Shown here: piece after piece, positions 1 through 8,673 of the stretch | Position numbering within the stretch: the first letter of the stretch is position 1 | Layout of the letters: each line of letters opens with the position of its first letter | From: G036327475 sp036327475 | Lineage (GTDB): Bacteria; Pseudomonadota; Gammaproteobacteria; Enterobacterales; Enterobacteriaceae | Assembly: GCF_036327475.1 (NCBI RefSeq) | Contig: NZ_CP132913.1 | Span: 1,798,001-1,862,000, forward strand | Direction: 5' to 3' | Length of the DNA: 64,000 nucleotides | Translations under genes and position numbers: made by a program | The notes under the pieces: model-generated | The model's database searches: none | The model's input: the letters and a program-made list of their open reading frames with translations, nothing else | Told to the model about the DNA's origin: nothing

Positions 1-1025
1 CTTGGTTTGACTCACTTGTCTTGAGCATATCATTCTGATGAGATCGCGCCATTATTCAGAGCTGGAAAATCTTTTGGAATTCTTGAAAAGAACGGGATCA
101 TAATGCCAGCACTGGCGTCCTACAGAACGGCCTTTTATTTGGAGGTGGAAAACGATGCGCTGTACCGAAGCTGGATCCGATTTATGCCGATAAGGAGCAC
201 CATGTGGTGAATGCTGAGCTCACCCTGGTGTGTACCAGCGACGTCCTGCGCATGGCGCAGATCCGGTCTGGAACCATGAATCCGGCTCACCTTGCTTCGC
301 ACTTTTTAGGCGGCAATCCTGACACCTTGAGTGATAAGCCCGACAGCAAATTGCACGATGTGCTCCAGCATTTCTACAAACGTTATTATTCGGACAATTT
401 TATGGCAGCGATCATTTACAGCAATCAACCACTACCCGACATGGCGAAGTTGTCGGCCTATGCCTTTGACCACATTACCAACCACCGGGCGTTGGTGTCG
501 CCAATCATCGTACTGGCGGCGGCCGCCCTGCCCATTGCTAACAACAGCGCCGCGTTTCGCAGCAAAATCGATACTTATATCAATCTCATCGGCAATTGCA
601 GCCCAGGAATCCTAGCGGACTGGCTGCAAAAAGAGGAGCTGGCGGCCTCTATTGACGCCGGCGCCGATCCCATGGTTAATCGCAACGGTGGAGTTTTCGC
701 CATTGCCGCCTTCCTTTCAGACAAAGGGTATGCACAGCGCGACCAGGTGATGGCGACCATTTTTTCCTATCTTTCATTGCTGCGGCATCAGGGAATTCAG
801 GGTCACTATTTTGACGAGATAGCCCATGTACTAGGCCAGGATTTCTGTTTCAGGCGATGACCCAGTTGCAGCTGAGCAATTATTTCCAGTTGGAGGTTAT
901 CAAGCAGCAGCGATTACGCTCACCTTACTGGCTTGGCTCTGTTTTCCAATACATCAGCCCTACAACAGGCGCTGCCGGTGCAATCAAAGGAGCTGGATGG
1001 CGCTGATGGCCACCGAGAGCCTTAA
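1..1025 (+). pseudogene. ptrA: Protease III (pitrilysin) remnant, internally deleted
   Basis: Relic of the periplasmic M16 zinc protease. The first 110 bases translate, across stops, to the region around the zinc site, but the HxxEH motif is damaged (only CLEH is readable). From 204 to 860 one frame of 218 codons matches the middle of PtrA (GGNPDTLSDKPDSK, SDNFMAAIIYSNQPLP, DYFDE-like blocks). After 860 almost the whole C-terminal half is missing. The last codons (SALQQALPVQSKE, ending at a TAA at 1023-1025) match the extreme PtrA C-terminus and still overlap the recB start, so the deletion is internal. The gene continues upstream of the window. Identification rests on remembered family sequence; non-function is clear from the deletion. 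Confidence 0.85.
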
Positions 1026-4000
1026 CCCTCTCACGTTACCGCTACAGGGCACCCGTCTTATCGAAGCGTCGGCTGGAACGGGAAAAACCTATACCCTGGC
1101 GGCGCTTTACCTACGTCTGCTGCTTGGGCTGGGCGGCGATGCGGCGCACCCGCGGCCATTGAGCGTGGAAGAAATATTGGTGGTAACCTTTACCGAGGCC
1201 GCCACCGAAGAACTTCGCGGCCGTATCCGCGACAATATTCATCAGCTGCGGCTGGCTTGCGTGCGTGGCAAGAGCGAGGATCCGCTACTGGCGGCGCTGC
1301 TAGAGCAACTCAGCTGCCTGCGGCTGGCCGCATTGCATCTGCTAGCGGCAGAGCGGCAGATGGACGAAGCGGCAATTTATACCATCCATGGCTTCTGCCA
1401 GCGCATTCTGAATCAGAATGCTGTCGAATCCGGCATGTTATTTCAGCAAACATTACTGGAGGATGAATCGTTTTTGCGCCAGCAGGTGAGTGCTGACTTC
1501 TGGCGACGCCACTGCTATCCGTTGCCGCTGGACGTTGCGCGTATGGTGCAGCAGCATTGGGAGGGGCCGGAAAATTTGCTGGCGGAACTGCTGCCTTATC
1601 TTCAGGGTGAGCCGCCGGCGGTGCTGGATCCGCCTAATATCATGGAGTCTATCCTATCGCGTCATGTGCGCATCATTGCCGGCATTGAAGACCTCAAGCG
1701 ACAATGGCGCGCGACGTCAGCGACGATTAGGAGGATGCTCGACGAGTATAGACTCGACCGTCGGGTGTATAGCAGAAAAAATCTGCTGACCTGGCTTGCG
1801 CAAGTTGATCGCTGGGCGAGTGAGCCCACCGTGGATTATCGAGTGCCGGATGAGTTGGCGCGGTTTAAAAGCTCAGTGCTAGCGGATAAAACTACAGCCG
1901 GGGAGTCGCCTCGGCATGAACTGTTTGCCGCGGTGGAGGCTTTTTATCAGCAGAGCCCCTCGCTGCGTGAGCTGATTTTCGCCATGGCGTTGACGGAAAT
2001 GCGTCAGGCGCTGGAGCGGGAAAAGGGGCGGCGCGCGGAGATGGGGTTCGACGATTTGATGAGTCGCCTCGACCGGGCGCTGGCCGGCGGTGGCGGTAAA
2101 GCCCTAGCCGCGTCGGTGCGTACGCACTATCCGGTGGCGATGATCGATGAGTTTCAAGATACCGACCCACAACAGTACCGTATTTTCTGCCAAATTTACG
2201 GCGATCAGCCCGGCTGTGGTATGCTATTGATAGGCGATCCGAAACAGGCTATCTATGCATTTCGCGGCGCGGATATTTTCACCTATATGCGCGCCCGCAG
2301 TGAAGTAGATGCTCACTATACCCTTGATACCAACTGGCGTTCCGCGCCAGGAATGATCAATGCGGTCAATCAACTGTTCCAAAGCTTGCCGGCGCCGTTT
2401 ATTTTCGATGATATTCCCTTTTTGCCGGTGGCGTCTGCCGCGAGCAATGTCGACCTACGGCTGGTGGTGCGGCATCAGCCTCAGCCGGCGCTGCGCGTCT
2501 GGCTACAGCCGGGCGCCGGTGTAGGTATAAGCGAGTACCAACAATTCATGGCGCACCAATGCGCCGCCACCATTCGCGATTGGCTTTACGCCGCGCGCGA
2601 AGGCGAAGCCTGGCTTGAAGGGCGTCAGGGTCGTCAGCCGCTGCAGGCGTCGGACATTACAGTACTGGTGCGCAACCGCAACGAGGCGGTGCTGATACGC
2701 GACGTGCTGGCGGCACTGATGATCCCGGCGGTGTATCTCTCTAATCGGGATAGCGTCTTTGAGACGCCCGAGGCGCGCGAACTGCAATGGATCCTTCAAG
2801 CGGTGTTGACGCCGGAAGATATCGCGCTGCGCCGCGCGCTGGCCACCGAACTGCTTGGTTTTGATGCCGCGACTATTGATGCACTGAATAACGATGAACG
2901 CCGCTGGGAGCAGCGGGTTGAAGAATTTGCCGACTATCGTCAACGTTGGCAAAAAACCGGCATACTACCGATGCTGCGTCAAATGATGATAAACCATGGC
3001 ATCGCAGAAAACCTGTTGGCAAGTCAGGGTGGCGAACGCCGGCTGACCGACGTACTGCATTTGGGAGAACTACTGCAGGAAGCTTCGACGCAACTGGAGA
3101 ACGAATTTGCGGTGGTTCGCTGGCTAGCGCTGCAAATGGAATCCCCTAATCCACAGGCAACGAATCAGCAATTGCGGCTGGAAAGCGATCGTCATATGGT
3201 GCAAATCATTACGGTGCATAAATCCAAAGGTCTGGAGTTCCCGCTAGTATTCCTGCCGTTCGCAGCCGATTTTCGCATGCAAAAGCGGCCGCTGTTTCAC
3301 GATCGCCAAGCGTACGGAGCCTGGCTGGATCTCAGCGCGGCGCAAGAGAGTTTACGGCTGGCGGAAGAAGAGCGGCTGGCGGAAGATTTGCGTCTGTTTT
3401 ACGTGGCGCTAACGCGTTCTATCTACCACTGCAGTCTAGGCATCGCGCCGTTGTATCGCGGCAGCCGCAAAAAAACCGGCGCCAGCGATCTGCATTTGAG
3501 CGCACCCGGCTATCTGATTCAGCAGGGGCAGGATGGTGATGCGGATGACCTGCACGATCGGCTGGTAGCGCTGGTAGCGCGCGCCGACGGCGATATTGCC
3601 CTGTGCGAGGCGCGGGCCGAGTCGGCACAACCGCTAATACCCATCCACGCGCCCGCTCCCGCACTAAGCGCCCGTAACTGGCCTACGCCGCTGTGCGATC
3701 CTTGGCGGGTAACTAGCTATTCCGCTCTACAACAGCACGGTAGTTCGGTGGTGATGGAGCTGCAACCGCGGTTGGACGTGGATGCCGCTGGGGAGGGCGG
3801 GCAGCAGGAAAGGCCACAGTTGACGCCGCATACATTTCCGCGCGGAGCGTCGCCGGGGACGTTTTTGCACGGTCTATTTGCAACGTTGGATTTCAACCGG
3901 CCGTTGGACCCACAGCGCCTGAGCGAACAGCTGGCACAGCAGGGCATCGACACCGTCTGGCTGTCGGTGCTAACGCACTGGATGGAAAGTATTATCGCTA

Positions 4001-4554
4001 TGCCGCTGGATGGTGGGTCGCTTTCTCTCGCGCATCTGGCGCCCGACAGCCGCCTTGCTGAATTATCGTTTTATCTGCCTATTGACGCGGTAGTGCAGGC
4101 GCGCGATGTGGATCTGCTTTGCAAGAGCTACGACCTGCTTTCGGCACGCTGTCCACCGCTAGATTTTCCACAGGTTAAAGGGATGCTGAAAGGGTTTATC
4201 GATCTGGTTTTCCGCTGGCAAGGCCGTTATTACCTGCTGGACTATAAATCCAACTGGCTGGGAAAGGAGAGTGCTGACTACGCCTTGCCGGCAATGGAAC
4301 AGGCGATGATCGCCCATCGTTATGAGTTGCAGTACCAGCTTTATACACTGGCGCTGCATCGCTTTTTGCGCCATCGCCTGATGGATTATGATTATCAACG
4401 CGATTTCGGCGGGGTATATTATCTGTTTCTGCGCGGCATCGACGCAGCGCAACCGGGAAATGGTGTGTTGCATTGCCGACCGGACATGGCCTTAATCGAC
4501 GGACTAGACCGCTTATTCACCGGCGAAACGCGGCTGGCGGCGCAAAGCGGCTGA
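997..4554 (+). CDS. recB: Exodeoxyribonuclease V (RecBCD) beta subunit
   Basis: Intact 1185-residue RecB, close to the usual 1180. RecBCD processes double-strand breaks and degrades linear DNA; RecB is the 3'-5' helicase and carries the only nuclease domain. Visible motifs are the Walker A loop EASAGTGKT near residues 23-31, the helicase block LLIGDPKQAIYAFRGAD, the late helicase motif VHKSKGLEFPLVF, and the nuclease active site GFIDLVF followed by DYKSN at about residues 1082-1086. An AAAGGAG sequence lies 4 bases before the ATG at 997; a second in-frame ATG at 1006 is possible. It overlaps the dead ptrA tail and is followed after 16 bases by recD, so the recB-recD operon is preserved. recC would lie upstream, outside the window. 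Confidence 0.97.
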   Translation: MALMATESLNPLTLPLQGTRLIEASAGTGKTYTLAALYLRLLLGLGGDAAHPRPLSVEEILVVTFTEAATEELRGRIRDNIHQLRLACVRGKSEDPLLAALLEQLSCLRLAALHLLAAERQMDEAAIYTIHGFCQRILNQNAVESGMLFQQTLLEDESFLRQQVSADFWRRHCYPLPLDVARMVQQHWEGPENLLAELLPYLQGEPPAVLDPPNIMESILSRHVRIIAGIEDLKRQWRATSATIRRMLDEYRLDRRVYSRKNLLTWLAQVDRWASEPTVDYRVPDELARFKSSVLADKTTAGESPRHELFAAVEAFYQQSPSLRELIFAMALTEMRQALEREKGRRAEMGFDDLMSRLDRALAGGGGKALAASVRTHYPVAMIDEFQDTDPQQYRIFCQIYGDQPGCGMLLIGDPKQAIYAFRGADIFTYMRARSEVDAHYTLDTNWRSAPGMINAVNQLFQSLPAPFIFDDIPFLPVASAASNVDLRLVVRHQPQPALRVWLQPGAGVGISEYQQFMAHQCAATIRDWLYAAREGEAWLEGRQGRQPLQASDITVLVRNRNEAVLIRDVLAALMIPAVYLSNRDSVFETPEARELQWILQAVLTPEDIALRRALATELLGFDAATIDALNNDERRWEQRVEEFADYRQRWQKTGILPMLRQMMINHGIAENLLASQGGERRLTDVLHLGELLQEASTQLENEFAVVRWLALQMESPNPQATNQQLRLESDRHMVQIITVHKSKGLEFPLVFLPFAADFRMQKRPLFHDRQAYGAWLDLSAAQESLRLAEEERLAEDLRLFYVALTRSIYHCSLGIAPLYRGSRKKTGASDLHLSAPGYLIQQGQDGDADDLHDRLVALVARADGDIALCEARAESAQPLIPIHAPAPALSARNWPTPLCDPWRVTSYSALQQHGSSVVMELQPRLDVDAAGEGGQQERPQLTPHTFPRGASPGTFLHGLFATLDFNRPLDPQRLSEQLAQQGIDTVWLSVLTHWMESIIAMPLDGGSLSLAHLAPDSRLAELSFYLPIDAVVQARDVDLLCKSYDLLSARCPPLDFPQVKGMLKGFIDLVFRWQGRYYLLDYKSNWLGKESADYALPAMEQAMIAHRYELQYQLYTLALHRFLRHRLMDYDYQRDFGGVYYLFLRGIDAAQPGNGVLHCRPDMALIDGLDRLFTGETRLAAQSG

Positions 4555-4570
4555 CGAAGGAAGCTTGTCG

Positions 4571-6463
4571 ATGGAAGACATTGTTGCCGAAGCGCAACGG
4601 TTGCGTTTGTTCCGGCCACTGGACGTCCATTTTTCTCGTATGTTGGCCACGCCTTCCGAGCCCGCGCTGATGTTGGCCAGCGCTTGCCTCAGTGCCGATG
4701 TCGGCGCCGGCCATGTTTGCCTGCCGTTGGCGCTATTAACGCCGGCGCGGTTGTTTGACGGTCGGCTGCCGACGCTGGCGCAGCTGGCTTGGCTGCGCGC
4801 CGGTAGCCCTTCTCTTGACGACTGGCAGCGGCACCTGCTGGCATCTAACGCGGTGAGCGACGGCTCACGTCCAACGCCGCTGGTGCTGGACAACCAGCGC
4901 CTGTATTTACGGCGCATGTGGCAGCATGAATGCGCGGTAGCGCAGTTCTTCAACCGGCCGCAACCACCGGTGGTCGGCGACGAAACCACCCTTGTTGCGG
5001 TGCTGGCGCGCTACTTTCCCGGCGACGGCTCGAGAATCGATTGGCAAAAAATCGCTGCGGCGGTCGCGATAACGCATCAGGTGGCGATAATATCAGGCGG
5101 GCCGGGCACCGGCAAGACCTCCACGGTGGCTAAGCTCTTGGCGGCCCTGTTGCAGTTGAGCGACGGCGGCCGTGCGCGCATGTTAATGGCGGCCCCAACA
5201 GGAAAAGCAGCAGCGCGCCTGAGCGAATCCATTGGCCTAGCCCTACAGCGTCTTGAGCTGGATGAAGAGCAGAAACAGCGATTGCCTCGCGAAGCGATAA
5301 CGCTGCACCGCTTGCTCGGGGCAAAGCCCAATAGCCAGCGGCTACGCTATCACCATGGAAACCCGCTGCATGTGGATATTCTCATCATTGATGAAGCATC
5401 AATGGTTGATCTGCCGATGATGGCCAATGTGACTGCGGCGCTGCCGCCGCAAGCGCGAGTGATCTTCATAGGGGATCGATGTCAGCTATCCTCGGTGGAG
5501 GCGGGAGCGGTGCTGGGCGATATCTGCCAATTCGCCGAGGCCGGTTACAGCCCTGCGCGCCGCGCGGAGCTGATGCGACTAACGGGCTTTATGTTGCCCG
5601 CGGGTACGGGCGGCGGTTATGGTATTGCCGATAGTTTATGTCTACTGCGTAAAAGCTACCGCTTCGATGAAGAATCCGGTATTGGCCGGCTGGCAAATGC
5701 TATCAACGCCGGCGACGCCAAGGATGCGCTGGCGCTGCTTAATGCTGGCACTGCAGCGGATGTCGTCTACACACCGCTGCGTGAGACGGCGGATTATCAG
5801 CATATGCTGGACGACTGCGTCGAAGGTTATCGGGACTATTTGTTGCGGGTGCGCAACCATGATGCGCCGGCCGTGATTCTGGACACCTTTAACCGCTTCC
5901 GCCTGCTGTGCGCGCTGCGGGAGGGACCTTTTGGAGTCGCCGGCCTGAACGACCGTATTGAGCTAGCCTTGAGTCGGGCGGGACTGCTCGCCCTCGGCAA
6001 TGCCGAGGGCAGCTACGCAGGTCGGCCTGTGATGATCGTACGCAATGCGCCGTCGCTGGGGTTGTATAACGGCGATATTGGGATCTTGCTATGGGATGGC
6101 GAACAGATGCTGCGCGTGCATTTCTCCCTGCCGGACGGCGGTGTCAAAGCGGCACTACTAAGCCGACTGCCGGAGCATGAAACGGCATTCGCGATGACGG
6201 TGCATAAATCCCAGGGGTCGGAATTCCATCATACCGCGCTGGCAATACCCAATCAGATTTTGCCGGTGTTAACACGAGAATTGCTGTATACCGCTGTCAC
6301 GCGCGCGCGCGCGCGGTTGTCCCTGTACGCGACCGATGAGGTATTGCAACACGCCATGGCGACCAAAACTCAGCGGCGCGGTGGCCTAATCGACCGGCTG
6401 GCTGCTAGCCAGGTCATACCGCCGCGGCCAGCCGGTCCCACGGTACTAGACTCAACCGGCTAG
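4571..6463 (+). CDS. recD: Exodeoxyribonuclease V (RecBCD) alpha subunit
   Basis: Intact 630-residue RecD, the fast 5'-3' helicase of RecBCD (E. coli form 608 residues). The Walker A motif SGGPGTGKTST is at about residue 173, Walker B is LIIDEASMVDLPMM, and the C-terminal helicase motifs include MTVHKSQGSEF and LYTAVTRARARLSLYA. I chose the ATG at 4571 because AAGGA at 4557-4561 is well spaced from it; an in-frame TTG at 4565 lies too close. About 20 extra residues compared with E. coli lie mainly in loops, for example the glycine-rich stretch after LPAGTGGGYG. The stop codon sits inside a near-perfect palindrome. Neighbouring non-essential genes are all dead, so its integrity suggests continued selection for RecBCD. 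Confidence 0.96.
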   Translation: MEDIVAEAQRLRLFRPLDVHFSRMLATPSEPALMLASACLSADVGAGHVCLPLALLTPARLFDGRLPTLAQLAWLRAGSPSLDDWQRHLLASNAVSDGSRPTPLVLDNQRLYLRRMWQHECAVAQFFNRPQPPVVGDETTLVAVLARYFPGDGSRIDWQKIAAAVAITHQVAIISGGPGTGKTSTVAKLLAALLQLSDGGRARMLMAAPTGKAAARLSESIGLALQRLELDEEQKQRLPREAITLHRLLGAKPNSQRLRYHHGNPLHVDILIIDEASMVDLPMMANVTAALPPQARVIFIGDRCQLSSVEAGAVLGDICQFAEAGYSPARRAELMRLTGFMLPAGTGGGYGIADSLCLLRKSYRFDEESGIGRLANAINAGDAKDALALLNAGTAADVVYTPLRETADYQHMLDDCVEGYRDYLLRVRNHDAPAVILDTFNRFRLLCALREGPFGVAGLNDRIELALSRAGLLALGNAEGSYAGRPVMIVRNAPSLGLYNGDIGILLWDGEQMLRVHFSLPDGGVKAALLSRLPEHETAFAMTVHKSQGSEFHHTALAIPNQILPVLTRELLYTAVTRARARLSLYATDEVLQHAMATKTQRRGGLIDRLAASQVIPPRPAGPTVLDSTG

Positions 6464-6480
6464 CACGCGTGCTAGCCGTT
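6455..6480. terminator. Palindrome at the recD 3' end
   Basis: A perfect 20-base palindrome (GGCTAGCACG / CGTGCTAGCC, 6459-6478), extended by a further near-match on each side, contains the recD stop codon. It lies between recD and the oppositely oriented argA relic, where a bidirectional terminator would be expected. There is no run of T on either side, so intrinsic termination is uncertain; it may only stabilise a 3' end. Confidence 0.45.
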
Positions 6481-6490
6481 AAGAGTGCCC

Positions 6491-7312
6491 TCACTGCACT
6501 GTGGCCATCCTGTAACTTTTCCGTTTTGATCGCTTTACCGTTTTATGGCCGTCCTGCGTCTCAAGGTCGTCCACCGGAATTTTAGACCGGTGCTGGTGAT
6601 TATACAGCGTCTTTTCGGGTTCGACAGTATGTCCACTTCCATGGGTGAAACCGCGTTCTTGAAACCAGGAGATTCTGCGGATAGTGAGCACAAACAGTTT
6701 CTTCGGCCCCACTTGTAGCGCCTGTTGCAGATGCACGTCAACAGCATTTCACCGCGTGACTGTGATAATCGAGATGTACAGCCACGCAGGCCTTTTCCCC
6801 ATCTGCTGATCGAAAAAGGGATAAAACGCCGCGCAGACGATGGTCATGTTGCAACTGCTCGCGAGAGCAGCGCACCAAACCCCCACTGTTCCAGCGGACG
6901 AATGAGCGCCAGCATGCCGCCGATATCGTTAATCGTGGCCCGACCCCTTGCTCAGCGCTTTATAATTTGCGTGCCCGTCGTGAGGAAAAGCTCTTGCACC
7001 AGCGCGCCATCTTCTTGATAGCCAATTAAGATGGCAGTGGCACGTCGCTACGACAGGCTTTACAGTACACTGCAGAAAGCAATGCTGGAATGGTAATCGC
7101 CGCGCGCTTCCGGCTGTTCCGCCAGAAGCGTCGTTGGGGAACAGCGTCGCCGTCCAACTGGCGGTGAATCGCTTCAATTGGGCGCGGTGATATCCAACTG
7201 TAGCTGGCCGGCAGCTTGCTTCACCCGTTCGAGGATGAGGTGTCGGTTATGTGGGTATGTTTGTTGTAAATTGGCTCAAGATGATGTACCGCCAGATTAG
7301 CGTATTAACAAT
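6491..7312 (-). pseudogene. argA: N-acetylglutamate synthase remnant
   Basis: Relic of the first enzyme of arginine synthesis, in the standard place convergent with recD. On the minus strand the C-terminal part reads KKLFVLTIRRISWFQERGFT, a close match to the ArgA GNAT domain. Frame-shifted blocks upstream match INDIGG.L.LIRPLEQ, the kinase-like domain and, near 7300, ANLAVHHLEPIYNKHTHITD. Several stops and deletions separate the blocks and the first 70 or so residues are gone. The normal stop is also lost. An ArgR-like operator survives upstream. Loss of this step would make the cell depend on external arginine or ornithine unless another acetyltransferase substitutes. Confidence 0.88.
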
Positions 7313-7333
7313 ATTGGCGAAATTTTTACCCTC

Positions 7334-7351
7334 TGTGAATTATTATTCTGA
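7334..7351. promoter_or_regulatory. ArgR box (operator) relic upstream of argA
   Basis: TGTGAATTATTATTCTGA fits the ArgR box consensus (TGAAT, four A/T bases, ATTCA) with one mismatch. It sits just upstream of the argA relic on the minus strand, where enterobacterial argA carries ArgR boxes. A weaker second half-site may follow from 7355. The regulated gene is dead, so the site is probably a fossil. Confidence 0.5.
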
Positions 7352-7595
7352 TTTTATGCATTTTACTCTCTTAACCCTCGCTTGGTAAGTCTCGATTTAC
7401 AGTAGTCCACTTTGCACCGCCCATGTCTGGCTTTTTCTGGATGACGACGGTCGGCTGTTGGGGTAAAGTTTCCGCCGTTAACGATAAACGATTGGTTTTT
7501 CAGATAAAACACTGTTACCAGCGGAGCGCTATACTTGACTCAGAACACACCGCGCACGCCGATATTTATTATAGGGCGTGACCGCTACCTGTTAG

Positions 7596-7683
7596 CTTCA
7601 CTGTCATCATGACTATTGTGGCGGTGCGCGTTCGGCCCGCCTCTAGCTATGCCCGTGTGAGGCTTGGATCGAACGTCACCTAG
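7596..7683 (+). pseudogene. amiC: N-acetylmuramoyl-L-alanine amidase C, short 5' fragment
   Basis: One short frame reads VAVRVRPASSYARVRL, a clear match to the start of the mature AmiC AMIN domain (VVAVRVWPASSYTRVTV in E. coli). It is preceded by degraded sequence around 7420 that may be the signal-peptide region and ends at a TAG at 7681-7683. The catalytic amidase domain is absent; unrelated fragments follow. Position and orientation, divergent from argA, fit the usual gene order. AmiC splits septal peptidoglycan during daughter-cell separation. Confidence 0.65.
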
Positions 7684-7745
7684 CAGGCTGTTGACGGAAG
7701 TAGGCATGACGTAGTTACAAACTGTTTACCAAAATTGGTAGCAAT

Positions 7746-7890
7746 TTACGTCTCCTGGTTTGATTGTTGAATATTTAGCCGCGCCCACCAATAGCCCATC
7801 AAGTAAGAGAAAGCGATGACCACCGCGTTGGCGATAAAGGTGCAATAGGCGCGGCGTGGTGGCACAATGAGCCAATAACCGTGAAAATCC
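7746..7890 (-). pseudogene. Fragment of an unidentified membrane protein
   Basis: On the minus strand about 45 codons end at a stop at 7746 and contain one hydrophobic segment (CTFIANAVVIAFSYLMGYWW) followed by a polar tail. This looks like the C-terminal membrane helix of an inner-membrane protein whose upstream part is gone. I do not recognise the family. It occupies the place where the rest of amiC should be. It could also be a chance open frame. Confidence 0.25.
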
Positions 7891-7893
7891 TTT

Positions 7894-8208
7894 ATGCCTA
7901 AGCAGAAAAGACCGGCATCGTCAGCGATGATAATGACTGATAAGATCACCGAATTGATCCTGCACGATATCCAGACTAGCCTACTGGGACCAGGCACTTG
8001 GTTGAAACAAATCTATCTAGAACAGCGTTATCGCTGCGGCCGACCGGAAGTACGTCGCGCCCTGGACCGACTGACACAAAAGCGACTGATGGTCCATTTC
8101 CGCCCGCAAGCACGATGCGATGATCGATGCGGGCGCCATGCCGACGGAGAGCGACTGCAAATGGTAATGACGCGGCATATCCGCCAACAGGATCGCTATG
8201 ACCGTTGA
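7894..8208 (+). pseudogene. GntR-family transcription regulator fragment
   Basis: The first 60 or so codons read as a winged-helix DNA-binding domain of GntR type (LGPGTWLKQIYLEQRY, then GRPEVRRALDRLTQKRLM), with the usual turn between helix 1 and the recognition helix. After that the frame becomes meaningless (Arg/Cys/Asp-rich) and stops, and no FCD or UTRA effector domain can be read. It is therefore a truncated, frame-shifted regulator. It is not part of the conserved argA-amiC-mltA order, so it may be a former insertion or a rearranged piece. Target genes are unknown. Confidence 0.5.
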
Positions 8209-8362
8209 TTCGCCAACAAGAGTATTCGCAGGTGGGCGCGGTTGCGGCGTTATAGCAGGAGAGTGACTCACGCCAACATACCTCCTAATGGCAGAGGTAG
8301 CACATTTTGCCGACGCGGGGCGCGGCGCCGGGATACGCCATCACCCACGCGATCGAGAGATG

Positions 8363-8418
8363 AAAAAACGCTTTATTGCTTTGCATCATGAGAGAAATGA
8401 ACAAAACGATAAAGCGTT
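8363..8418 (-). terminator. Likely terminator of the former metZWV tRNA operon
   Basis: A perfect 10-base inverted repeat (AACGCTTTAT / ATAAAGCGTT) with a 32-base loop. On the minus strand the second arm runs straight into six T (8368-8363). It lies just beyond the 3' end of the degraded initiator tRNA on the same strand, which fits the intrinsic terminator of that tRNA operon. Confidence 0.5.
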
Positions 8419-8435
8419 ATTGACCACGGGCGAAT

Positions 8436-8512
8436 TGGTTGCGGGGCCGGATTTAAATCGACGGCCTTCTGATCATGAGCCAGACGAGCCACTAGATTGC
8501 TCCACTCCGCGT
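8436..8512 (-). pseudogene. Degenerate initiator tRNA-fMet (metZWV locus)
   Basis: The minus strand aligns over its full length with tRNA-fMet, including the CAT anticodon loop and an encoded CCA. The diagnostic features are broken. The three G-C pairs of the initiator anticodon stem are gone (CTGG against TCAG), a C is missing from the 3' acceptor strand, the G of the acceptor stem is changed, and the T-loop TTC has become TTT. It lies between amiC and mltA, exactly where E. coli has metZ, metW and metV. Only one degraded copy remains here, so initiator tRNA must come from another locus. Confidence 0.8.
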
Positions 8513-8673
8513 CCGTGGATACACGCTATACGCTGTAGCGATTATGATGTAGTCCGTTTTTACTAATAGCCCATATTCTCCTGATATTTTCAATTTCACC
8601 CCGTTGCACTACTTATGCTAACAAATCATTTGATATATCGTTAGCCGTTAAAATTAAACGGCGCGAGAACATT

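Noticed and set aside
2503..2952. Long minus-strand open frame inside recB
   Set aside because: recB is intact with all helicase and nuclease motifs on the plus strand. The antisense frame has no ribosome site or family resemblance, and such shadows are common in G+C-rich genes.
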